DNA of 64,000 nt, taken from NCBI RefSeq assembly GCF_000002235.5, contig NW_022145606.1, forward strand, positions 50,923,833-50,987,832, read 5' to 3'. The DNA is from Strongylocentrotus purpuratus. Its lineage: Eukaryota; Echinodermata; Echinoidea; Camarodonta; Strongylocentrotidae. Position numbers and translations under genes: made by a program. How positions within the stretch are numbered: position 1 is the first letter of the stretch; every line of letters starts with the position of its first letter. A model generated the notes under the pieces. It was given only the letters and a program-made list of their open reading frames with translations. It was not told the DNA's origin and made no database searches. Below are positions 12,585 to 24,500 of this stretch, piece by piece.

Positions 12585-12905
12585 GCTATAGATAGTTGGT
12601 AAAGTCTCTGCCTGTCGATAAAAAGATCGTGGGTTCGAATCCAACCCAGGTAGATGACTGAAGGATGGGTTGTGTGTTAAAGTGCCTCCTCCCCCGTTTC
12701 ATAGACACAGGCTATGTTACAGAGGAAAACATTCTGTCTCTCGGAAAGGACGTAACATAGAGGCCCTGAGTGGAAGAGATTTATTGCCTTTGCATGTTAA
12801 AGAACCCACTGCACTATTTGTATAATAGGGGGAAACCTAGACGTAGTGGTCCACCTGCACACTTCATTAAGCCACAATTGAACGAACAATGAACAAGACC
12901 AGTGT
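12585..12905 (+). mobile_element. tRNA-derived SINE, family 1
   Basis: tRNA-like head with a B box (GGGTTCGAATCC), then a body with GTTACAGAGGAAAACATTCTG, AAAGAACCCACTGCACTAT and GTAGTGGTCCACCTGCACAC. Same family as 18329-18690 and the reversed copy at 31830-32010. Confidence 0.8.
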
Positions 12906-13204
12906 CATTCATTATCCCATCGTGACTTCACCTGCGTGCAGTGCATATTCACTAATACACTTGCAAACATGAATTATTTGTATACTACATTAAAGAAATA
13001 ATAATAATAAAAGATATTTCTATACTGCAAATTGCATAATGCCTCTAAAAGACAATATCTTGGATACATACAGACAGATTTTGGTAGTGACGAAAAGTAC
13101 AATATTAGAGAATCAAACGCAGGTTATAATGCATGTTGATAACTACATTTAAAATGATAAAATCATTACACATCCTTAGCTTAATAGAAGCATGCAAAGA
13201 ATGA

Positions 13205-13408
13205 TACATTCCGGCATTGTGAGGGGCAGTGGCCCTTAGACTGGGAGAACCCAGGTTAGAAACTAAGTGGATCCAATTGTGCCCTTTGGTATTAAAGGTA
13301 TTAATCCTCATTACCAAGTCTTTTGGAGAGAGGATTTAAAGCTGTCGGTCCCCTGGTCACTTCTTATATAAGCATACATATTCTTTCTTAGCAGTCAGGT
13401 AAAACAAT
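13205..13408 (+). mobile_element. tRNA-derived SINE, family 2
   Basis: Body shared with 53969-54168: GTGCCCTTTGGTA..ATTAATCCTCATTACCA, AGCTGTCGG, CTTTCTTAG..TCAGGTAAA. The tRNA-like head is decayed. Confidence 0.7.
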
Positions 13409-13561
13409 CATCAAACTAAATCGACTAACTCATATTGGTATTTATCTTACATTTCAAATATCTTTCTTTTTTAAGCCCAAATATGGACAATAATATTGGA
13501 TAACTCTCATTCATTCCAAATATGCATTCATGATAGATTCTCTTAGAGTACAACTCCATGA

Positions 13562-13960
13562 CCAGAAACTTTAGCTTTAGTTTATTTATTCATTTCTGCA
13601 TGGTTCATCACATTACATAGCATGATCAACATGAGATTAAACAAACAATAGCAGTAGACTTTAACAAGGCAGTTACAATCATTATACATTTACAGTAATA
13701 CTGCATGGAGTAACACATACAGGTTTGGCAATATACGGTAAGCCTAAGGCTTGAAACTTTGCCACACCCATACTGTCCAATTTAACATAATATATTCCTC
13801 AAGTGATACAAAAACAAACATACTAAATATTGCTACTATTTACTAACGACAGTAGCTAAACTAATTAATTAATTATAACTAGGTACTCAAAGTATAGTGA
13901 TCATATACATGTATATGGAATATAAAATACTCTTCAAACTAGCAATGATAAAAGAATGAT
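13562..13960. repeat. Possible LINE 3'-UTR-like repeat
   Basis: TAGTTTATTTATTCATTTC start and AT-rich, non-coding body resemble reversed LINE 3' ends seen elsewhere in the window. Weak; no paired copy found here. Confidence 0.25.
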
Positions 13961-14226
13961 ACTTTGATGAACAACATTACAAATATCTGTAACATTATTG
14001 CTACTTTATAAATGGAATGATTTTGTTGTGAAAATAACCTTCTTTGAGTATACATAAAACGAATGAAGAAACAGATTCTAAATACATGTTGTACGCATAA
14101 TGCGTGCTATACCGGGTATTCATAATTCATATTAAACGTTTTATTCTCTTTTGGTGAGTCTTTTATAACAAACTGATTTGAAAGAAAAGAAAAAGTCACA
14201 TTATGGAGAAGATAAACTTAACACAA

Positions 14227-14600
14227 TTAAAGGTAAAGACCAGTTATGGTCATACAATTGCATTGTGAAAGAAACGTTGTGGAATCGATCAGAAAAGGTT
14301 GATCATCTAGCATCTAGCATCTGCAAGGTTCTGGAATCATCAAAATGATAAGAAATTTGGCCCATTCTTCGTAAAGTTACAAGCACTATACACAGAAAGA
14401 TGTATATGGGACTACCCTATATCTCTCACAGACCATGAGAGATACAAATTTACCAAATATATGAATTAGTAGGCGGTTTCCCGGCAAATTTTTTATCATC
14501 ATGTATTAGTCAAAACATATTCTTTCACATGATTGGTAATGAGAGCTTCCATTTCATTTTTTGAAATTGGGGCGTTTCCAATACTGGTCTTTACCTTTAA
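14227..14600. mobile_element. TTAA-flanked MITE (AGGTAAAGACCAGT ends), copy 1
   Basis: TTAAAGGTAAAGACCAGTTA at the left and its inverse TACTGGTCTTTACCTTTAA at the right. TTAA at both ends is the target-site signature of piggyBac-type elements. Copy 2 is at 35236-35628 in opposite orientation. Confidence 0.8.
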
Positions 14601-15208
14601 TACACATATGAAAAATGTAGTCATGACCAAATAATGGCTATATCCTGACACTGGAGGGTGCAAGATCCTATCAGGCCTCTGTTTGGGCATCTATGGGTAA
14701 GCTGGCAGGCGAGGAATACATAGGATTGTCCATGCCAGCATCAGAAGGCTAGAGTAGAGGAATGATGAAAACAGAATTTGAAATTTAGAATTTTTAGAAT
14801 TTTAAGAATTGTATTGACTCTTTGGCCCCCCCTCGGGATATGAGAGTACAAACAAACATAAAAAGTATAAATAGCAATGCATGACTTGTGAATACAATTC
14901 TTATACATTATACATAGATAACGACACAAAGATATGAACGATAATAGGTTTATGGTGTATGAAAGTACAAACGTGAATGATGTAACAAACTAGTAAGCAT
15001 AATGTACACATACAAAGTAGATAGTGACAATGATCAAATGGGAATGGTTTCAGTCGTTATGATTCAATTCTGGCATTTTGAAAACTATTGTCGGTTTGGA
15101 GCCAGAAGGATGTTAACTCTTGTACTTTTTAGACAGGGTTAATGACCTTTTGGCTCTGAACAGGCGACATGAAATCCTGTTTTGGATTGATATTTAATAG
15201 GGACTTTT

Positions 15209-15285
15209 AGATTTACACGACAAGAATGTGGACTGCTAGGTGTGGCATCCTTTAAAGGCAGTCCACGTTCCCGTCGTGCAAATCT
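15209..15285. ncRNA. 77-nt hairpin, pre-miRNA-like shape (candidate only)
   Basis: 28-nt arms at 15209-15236 and 15258-15285 pair with four mismatches round a 21-nt loop. On the minus strand, that of gene B, three of the four become G-U pairs. It lies about 300 bp after gene B's stop, possibly within its 3' UTR. It could equally be a small MITE remnant. Confidence 0.3.
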
Positions 15286-15581
15286 ATTGGATGAGTTGTA
15301 ACCTTCCAGTCACTAATTTCAAAATTGGCAGAAATAAACGTACAGATGTAGGACAAATTTATCATAGAATCCTTAAATATCATTTATGTAAATTAGTTAC
15401 AGCACTCTCAATATACGCTTCCTTTCTTCATGCCTTGTATATTCTGAGATCGATATTGTTGTTGTTCATGTATTTTGTATGTTAGAGCAGGACATCATTG
15501 TAAAGCAGTTTTTTTAACTGAATGACCTACGCTGCTTTTTAAAGAAGAAATGACTAAAACATTAAATGAATAATGAATCAT

Positions 15582-15599
15582 CTAGCTCCCATAGCCTTT
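15582..15599 (-). CDS. Gene B exon 48: last coding exon, stop codon
   Basis: After acceptor TTACTGCAG at 15600-15608 the frame gives KGYGS and TAG (15584-15582). Only 18 coding bases, so this is the least certain exon; it would make a C-terminus ending MKGYGS. The 3' UTR runs left from here. AATAAA on the minus strand first appears near 14143, but no poly(A) site can be fixed. Confidence 0.65.
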   Translation of the reverse strand, partial: KGYGS

Positions 15600-18500
15600 C
15601 TGCAGTAATCAACTTGTTCCAGTTGGCAATCCATCAATTCAATCTACTTTGATATTGTGAAACTAAAATCTCTTCTTGGGGGTATTTTATAAAGATCCTA
15701 AATCGAACCTAACTCTAAGTCGGACTTTACAATTATGGAAAGCCGTTAGCATCTTTGAAAATATTTGGTAACAATTATTTCAAAAGGCATAAAATGTTGA
15801 TCAAATCTTTCAAATATTCTATTATCAAGGAGATTTCATGTTCTTGATGTGGAATTTATAAAAAGTCTAAAATACTTGATTTTTTGCTTTTGAATATATT
15901 TTATGTTGAGGCTACAAACGGCTCTCCATAATGTTTAAGTCTAATTTAGAGTTAAGTTCCACTTAGGATCTTTGTAAAACAGCCCCCTGTTTGTGCTTAC
16001 CATTGAGTCTGATGGGTACTCTCCAAACATGCTTGTATCCACCTCTTGTAATGCAAACTGTTTGGAATATAACAAAACATAGTTTAAAATACACTAGTAT
16101 CAATCAAATATACAGCCAGACCTAACAAGGGAATCCATTCTGCCTTTTCAATGTATAAGCATGCACTCTTCAATTTCCTTTTTTAGTTGAATATGTTGTA
16201 CAGGTACATGCGACTTCTTTGAGAAGAGACGACTCTGTTGCATCTGTTACACGTAAAGTCTTTCCTTCACCCACTCATCTTTCCTTTTGTCTTTCAAGTT
16301 CAAGTTCAAGTTCAAGTTTTATTTCCACAAGTGGTTCATAAAAAACAACAAGTATACATACATGTTCAGACGTATAAAAAATACACAATTAACAAACAAT
16401 AATATTAAGAGAAACAAATAGCGAACAAAATCTAAGAACAACTAAATACATGTAGATATAAAAAACATGTGGGGGGGACCAACAAAGGCCAGGGGCCTAT
16501 CGAGGCTAATCCCCAGAACAATATTAGATATTTTGAATATTTTATACATAAAAACAAGTAAAAAAAAAAAAAAAAAAAAAAAACCCACAAACAATAGCGA
16601 CATACAGTACATGATAAAACAAAATTAAGTTGGCAAATTAAACAGGCAAACAAAAAAATTATATTGTACCACTATAAGTTTGTGAATTGTTTTTATGTAA
16701 AATATACAGTTTAAATTTACGTTTAAAATTAGAAAGTGTCGGACTGTTCTTAATCTCTACTGGTATTTCTGTAAAACTATTTCCTTGTTTGAAATGTAAA
16801 TATAAAGGGCTATAATAAATGTTAACATCACTGCTAAGCTTTAGCGACCCAAGGTGAAGGAACTATACATATAAATTACTAAATGGATTTTTCTTGTAGA
16901 CATACTTACATTCGTGTTACCAAAATCTTTATCATATCCTGTTGTTTCCATGCCATTCCGTAGACTTGCTAAGTCTTCTTTAGATCTAGAACAGGCAGAA
17001 GAATAATGACATAATCATAAATATACTGTCTAGCACATTGTCTTTTGCCAAAACGCAGCTCAGAAAAACACTAGCTAACGATCTAAATAACCAATGGGAT
17101 TGATTATTCTGATATTTAATTTGAATGTCATAACCCACCCATCAATTGATTGTGACTGGACTTTGGCTTGGTTTTGGACAAAAATCAACACAATTGGTCA
17201 CTTTTTGACTAAATAGTGACCAAAATGACCAAAATGTCATAAGTATAAGGTCAATTAGACTGATATTTTTGGAATCAGTGTAGAATTTTACCTCAGATAA
17301 GCTATTCAAGTCTTGCCCATCAAAACTTCTGATTGAATCCCCTGATCTCCTAGGGTACATAACAATGCCATAGCTTATATCCGACTTTCCCCCATGAAGC
17401 ATAACTTGAAACCAAGTAAACACAATGATGCAGGAAGTCATGCTTGGTATTATAAGGCCAGATTACAGAAAATATGAGGACAACATTGCACAGATAATAC
17501 ACATGTAAATAAACAAACCATAGTATCTGTTAAAGTACATGTAGATAGTCATATATCATCCTGTTTTCAAATGCATGGTAGTTAGTCAGTAGTGAGAAAT
17601 TCAGCTATCAGCTCCCATTTTAAAATTGTAATATACTATGAATGGTTAAATAAATAAATAGAAATTGATAAATAATAATAACAATAATATTGGGTTCTTG
17701 TAAAGCGCTCATGTCTGTCGAACTTGACACTCCTGGGGATCCCGATTATTACCCTGGCCTTAGCACGGCTGCCATTACAGCAGTGTAGCATTTCAAGGAC
17801 TTAATTCCTGCTAGGTATACCCATTTACATCACCTCGGTTGAGTGGGGCAATACACATCAATGTCTTGCCAAAGGACATAAGTGCCGCTGCAGGACTTGA
17901 ACCGCAGACCTTGTGATCCACCGTCCGGTGACATATCCACTGGACCACGACACCTCCAATGTAGAAAATTAGCCTACTAAATGTGAAAAGTACTACAAAC
18001 CTTCTTCCTTTGCACCAGTATAGGGTAGATACCGCTAGTATGATGATGAACAGGATTCCCAAGCTCACAGACAGACCCACGATCAAGGCAGCTTTATAAA
18101 GAGAAATAAAAATAGAATAAAGGTGAGTTTTCAAACATTCAAAAGAGAGACTAAGAGGGAAAGAGAGAGAGAGAGAGGGAGAGAGGGAGAGAGAGGGAGA
18201 GAGAGAGAGAGGGAGAGGGAGAGAGAGAGAGAGAGAGGGAGAGAGATGATGGATGTTACCAGAATGTTATGTTAAAGACACTATGTCCCTTTTGCAGCGC
18301 CAACCTCAAATTCTGTAGAACTTTGCAGGAGGCGAGTTGGCTCAGTCGGTAAAGCGTCCGTCTGTCGAACCAAAGATCCCGGGTTCGACTCCCACCCCAG
18401 CGGATGACTGAAACCTGCGTTGTGTTAACGTGCCCCTTCCCTTGTTCATAGACGCAGGTAATGTCAAGTGGAAAACACTCCGTCCCTCGGATAGGACGTT

Positions 18501-21500
18501 AAATGGAGGCCCCGTGTAGAGAAGAGTCACTACCTTTGCACGTTAAGAACCCACTGCACTATTCGTATAAGAGTAGGGGGAAACCCCGGTGTAGTGGTCC
18601 ACCTGCACACACCCCCAGTATAGTATGATAATACTCTGTAAAGAGGTCTGTACTCAAAAGGAAGAAGAAGAAGAATTATGAATATGTCATATATGTCCTA
18701 TCTGTGAAGTTTAAACGTTAGCAATGTCCTAATATTCAAACTATGCAAGGAAACCCGTTTACTTGCTAGACTTCACTGTCTGACACTATTGTCAGTATTG
18801 AGTGAATGACTGGCTTTTTCTTCTTCTTTGGTAATAACATACATAAAATAAGCTGTAAAGGATCTGCATACATCAATAACCCACTTCTTGTAATGGCCAA
18901 AATTAAACTGATTGAATCTTTGCGCAGCATAAAACGTACGACCATGCGGTACAATGGTCTGCAAATCAAGACTATTACTTATTGGCTCTATAGCTCCTAA
19001 GTCAATTTGACAACTAATAGTCGTTATTTTCCCACGTAAAGACATTTTAAAGACCCATTTTTTTAAGAGGAGTTCTAAATTAGTATTATCTTTCAAATGC
19101 CATTGAAATTTAACCTTTTCATTTTTTAGGCCTGCAAATGGGACATAGTACCTTTAATGTAAGATCGGGATTAACCAGAACTGGCAGTATTGTGTATCTA
19201 GCAGCTTATTAACACAGGCAGAGCTGCTAACCTTGTGCAACCAAAAAACAAACCATGATGGCAAAAAAAAAAAAAGAATTTCAAGCAAACAAAAATGAAT
19301 TCTTTGAAACGAAACACTTCCAATGCAGGAATGTCCATTCCTTATACTGTTATTTCCATATTAGTACCTATAGTTCATTTACAAGTTGGTTTGTAAAAAA
19401 AAAAAAAAAAAAAAAAAATAAAATAAAATCATTCCGTACTTCATTTGCCCTCCCTTGTTTTAATAACAATTTTGAATAAGACATTGTAGTGGCAACAAAC
19501 CTGAGCAGTATTCCACCATCCTCTTTTATTTAATTCTTTTATTTTTCATTGGAAGAAGCTCAGTAAGCTGGTAATGACTTTGTGCTTACTGTTAGATTCA
19601 GGAGATTCCTCAGTAGCTTTAGGTGTTTGTCTCTTTACTGTCGTTGTTTCCTCTGCCTGTGCTGTAGTGATAGGTGCTTCAGTCCTTGCTCTGGTAGATA
19701 GTACTGAAATACAAATTGAATTGAATTGAATTGAATTGATAAATTGAATTTCTTTATTGTCATGCACAAAATAAAATGAAGGCATAAAAATCGTTTTACG
19801 GCTCTCATTTGTATAAATATAACAATACATTAACATATCATAGACAGTAACTACAAATAACATAAATAAATTTAACCTCTCTGTTGAGAGCCAGGGGAAT
19901 TATTTGATTATTTGTACTCCCCTGGCTCCCAAAAGACAATACTAACTTAAATAAATAGCAGAAAATGTACATGACAACAATCAATGTCATATAACATATA
20001 AATATAAATATAAATATACAAATGATAGTTTTATACTAATATTCTGATTTCTCTGACTATCATCATCAATTTTCTTATTGTTGCAAATTCTTTCCATTGA
20101 TAGTCATAAATTAATAGCAAATATGTACTACCAACGGTCTTATGATATCAAACTACAAGATTCAAGATTCAAGATTTTATTGTCCATAATATAATACAGA
20201 AATTTGTTTTCCATTGGTATAACATGTAATACATAAAACATAAGACAAAAACATGGTGTCGTGTGCTGAAATCCAGAAAGGCGTCGATACTCTATAAGAA
20301 AAAGATGATGTCCAGTATATGTTGCAGCGATCTTCCCCCTTTAAATTTGTCTTTTCTTACTTCATAGGGAGACGCTGTCTCCCTTTACGCTGTATAGCCC
20401 TTCAAACTCATGTTATATCTAGTGCACATATTCATTGAGTCTGTAACTTAGTTTCTTATACCTTTTCGGATTTCTATACAATATTATGTACTGTATTGAG
20501 AAATGTATCAAATGTACAATATCATATTGATGAACATGAACATCTATATTTGAAAAGATAATATAGCAATCAATAAATCAAATATCAAAGAGGATAACAA
20601 TTATACATGTATGGGGATTTTGTTACCGTAAGTAGTTGCTAGTTGAGTAGTACTCTTTGGGATAAAAAAAAGAAAAGTTATTAGGGGCCTGGGGGTGAAC
20701 GTGCCCCTCCCCCTTCTCAGCTATGCAAATAGCCTACATTGTACATAATGTATATTCAAAAATATGATATACAGTAGCAATCAATACATCAATTATCAAT
20801 TTTCAAAGAAGATAACAACATTTTGTTTTACCGGTAGTAGCTGGTCGGCCTACTGGAGTAGTAATCATTGGGAGACTGCTGGGTGATTTTCTGCAGTCAG
20901 GGGTAAAGGTCGTATCATCGACGGCTAAGACACTTGATGACCCTTCACCTTTAACCCCCTCTATGATGACCTACAATTCATAAACAGTGTATAGAGTGGT
21001 CAAGTGTGACGTCAACGTAATGTTAAAAACCAGAGCAAAATTACAGTGATTTTCCATTGAAATCTGTTTATGCGGATAGTCATATGCATATTTCAGCCAA
21101 TACTTCACATTTTCAATTGGTTTTCAATATGTGGACATTATCTTTTATGCTCTTTCGAAAAATGAAGTTCAAATTGAGAAATTCTAAAAGTTGATTTTTA
21201 TGATGTCACAGCTTTGGTACTCTATTTGTTAAAACACCAATCATTATATAATTTCAAGAGAATAAATTCATTCATAGTATCTGTAATCAGTGTTAAACTT
21301 CATACTCACAGTATTTCATGACACTTCACTTGAAAAAATTCCTGAACCCTTTCAAAACTCTCTAGAAGAAAATATTAAAGCTTAGCTTTCTTAACATAAT
21401 AGCATAATAGAAATGTTATTATAATTTCCTATGGCAGCAGAAAGGGTCAAACATTACAAGCTGTAAACGGTTTCAGAGTTTTAAAGCCTCTCTGCACTAG

Positions 21501-24500
21501 TTAGGCCTGGAGGGATTAGACCTCCCTGCATGGTCACTGACAGGTGGTTATCTCATCAAATCAGCTCTCAATTAACATAAGAAAAGGAGGACCATGGGGG
21601 ATCAACTGGCACCGCTTAGGCATTGTTTGTTAAATAGAGGGCGCAAGTAGCTACAAGTAGTGCAGTCCCGCTTAAAAGTTACCTGAAATATATTATCGCT
21701 GTCTAGAGTAAGGACCTGCTTCATCCACATTAACCCTCGATCACCAGAGTCTGTCCATCTTGACAATAGAGGGCCTCCTACAAACATGCGAGTATACACA
21801 TTCAGAGTGCCGCCGGTGATGCCACTCATGTAGTAGTAGAATCGCATCTGTATATCAGAGGTAAAATATTTTTCACATGAACGAGTCTTAATTACTTTAG
21901 ACAAGATTTAAATCTCAGTATTGCATTATCTTCTCACTATACCAGACATTAATTTGTATAGTACGCTGAAACCTGTCTATAAATACCACTCAAGGGAGGC
22001 AAGAACAGTGGACTTTATAGGCAGGTGGTCTTTATGTACAGGTTTCTGTAGTACATGTTTTGGTGAGAAACCATTTTCAAGGGAAAAAGGAGGTCTTTGT
22101 AGACAGGTGGTCTTTCTATATAGGTGGTCACTAAAGCAAGTTTGATGTACATGTACAAGTTTTAGCCTCCATTATTTAAACGATTCTACTAATTCTAATT
22201 TTGCATTCCTAATATCCATTATGTTCTTGAAATAATCTCATTGCATTACATATTTCATGTGTTCACTATCATCTTTAACATGACCCGTTGCCAGTAATAA
22301 CGTGGTGGGAAGAAATCCCTTGATGCAATTGTAATACACTGTATTTTATTACAGTGTATTACAATTGCATCAATGAGGCAATGTTTTAACAGACTGGTAT
22401 AACATCTCAGGAGTAACTAACCTGGCAGTTGGCACTGGTTGGCTGGATAATGTAGCTCCCGAGTTGTGTTATGTCACCATTACTTGCTTGGTTTGATGGG
22501 TCCATGTACATAAAGGATCCTGTGGAATAAAAAGAAAATAATTGAAGGCTCTCAGCTGGAAGCACCAAATTAAAAAGTAATGTTTCTTTTGAGCAAATTC
22601 AATAGAAATGCACTGCAGAATCAAGGGTGCGTTTATTGACCAATTCTTTGCCTAGAATCAGGTTTCTCAAATGCCTTTCAGGCAAATTTTTAAGGTGATA
22701 AACGCAAAGCCTTTTTCAAACGTCTTTAGATATGGGCATATTGTAACGCCAAAACAGGTGCGTTTTGAATGTGACATACAGCCGGATTGATGATTAATGC
22801 ATATTGTCTGAAAGATTATAATTCTTTTAAAAAGTAGCATAATTTTAAAGCTATAGAACTATTCTGTGAATGTACATGTTTAAATGTATGAATTTTTACA
22901 TCAAAAGTGCAGCCCAGATTTGACAGCAGTTTAACAATCTCTAAGAAAATGCAGCTTCATTATGGGATAAAAGGTGCTAGAAAACGAAAGACATTCATCT
23001 AGAAAAAAAGAATATATTGTTCTTTGTTTGTGTTTTTGCTTTACCATCGCCTGAATCAAGGGTGTGGTCAAAGGTCAACAGGTTCATATCCTGGCCTTGT
23101 ACTCTCGACCAATCAAAATCATTCTCTGCCATCAGGCTCCAGACCTCACAGAGACCGCTCTCAAAGTCACATTGCGTGTACGAGGCTGAAATGAAATGAG
23201 GGGGATATAAGAACGAAAATAAAATTGCAGAAAAAACAAACATTTCTATATCATTTGTGAAAAACTAATCTTTGAAAAAAGAAAAATTCTTATAAAGAAA
23301 AAGAGTTTTTGGGGAAGAAAAGAAAATGTGAAAAAAAGAAAATTGAAGAAAAAAAAATGTTGATAAAAAAAATTACCATGTGTAATTTGTGTAATTGGTG
23401 ACATACAGTCCTCACGAGGGCAACATGCATTGATTAAATATATATTAATTTCACCAGCTGGTCGATATAACCATTGAAAGTGACCAGTTAGGAAAATATA
23501 ACAATTACGATCCTAGCAATCGATATCACGTGACAAGCTCTGAACCAATCACATCTCGGTATCTAAGCTATCTAATATAAACATGTACAGACCACGGCAT
23601 TTTTCATCGCCCTTGTTACTTTTTATACCACATAAGAACTATAAATGCAAATGTGAATTCGGTGCCAGGAGTAGGAAAGTCTCACCACAACTTGCTTCAC
23701 CATTGCCGTCAGTTATATTTGTGTGACATCCTTATTTTAAGTCATATAATCTATTTTGTGGATAGCAAAGGATTACAACTATTAGAATTTGGTTTCAGGA
23801 GGGGCAAAAATATGCTAACTTGCTTCATCATCGCTTCTGTTTTACAATGTGCATATCAAAATTAAAACAGATGCATATTTGCTGTCATGAGTAGGATAGT
23901 CTTACAACTGACTTCAGTGTTGCCGTTGTCGCCATCTATACAGCAATTCTTAGTAATGTCACACTACTGATCGGATAGCACTGAATAAACTTATCTCACC
24001 TGCATCAAAATAGTCATTGTGGTATCAGGATGGGATAAACATTTAGTGTACTTACCACAACTTGCTTCATCGCTGCCATTGTCGCTATCTGTACAGCAGT
24101 CCTTTGTGAAGTCACATTGGTCATCTCTAGGATAGCAATGCTCCGCAGCACACTGGTAGTAATTAGATTCACATGGGATGGAAGATGGGGACACGTCAAA
24201 GGCACAGTTATCAAAGCGGATGTCATCGATGGCGTAGCCTCCTGAAGCAGGGGTGGTTTGTTGGTTACCAGCCTCTATCAAGATCTGTACATGAGGATGG
24301 ATAGATGCAGGAGTTTGGGATGGACAAAGAAACAAGTAAAGGGAAATCAGAAGGGAGAGAGAAAAAGATAAAAAAATAAGACAGTTATTGAGGTGAAAAT
24401 GACCACAGGAATGTGGGGGAATGTAGGAAGAAACAAGGATACTGTTTAGAGGCAGATAATATTTTAGGACCAACAATTGTTTTACCTCATTCATCTAAGC

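Noticed and set aside
18773-19096. 107-codon minus-strand frame
   Set aside because: Lies inside a TTAA-flanked MITE, with no family likeness and no splice context.
20620-20655. Nine-codon Thr-rich exon between exons 43 and 44
   Set aside because: Splice sites are possible, but the phase would break the join to exon 44 and the sequence is a decayed copy of the exon 43 end.
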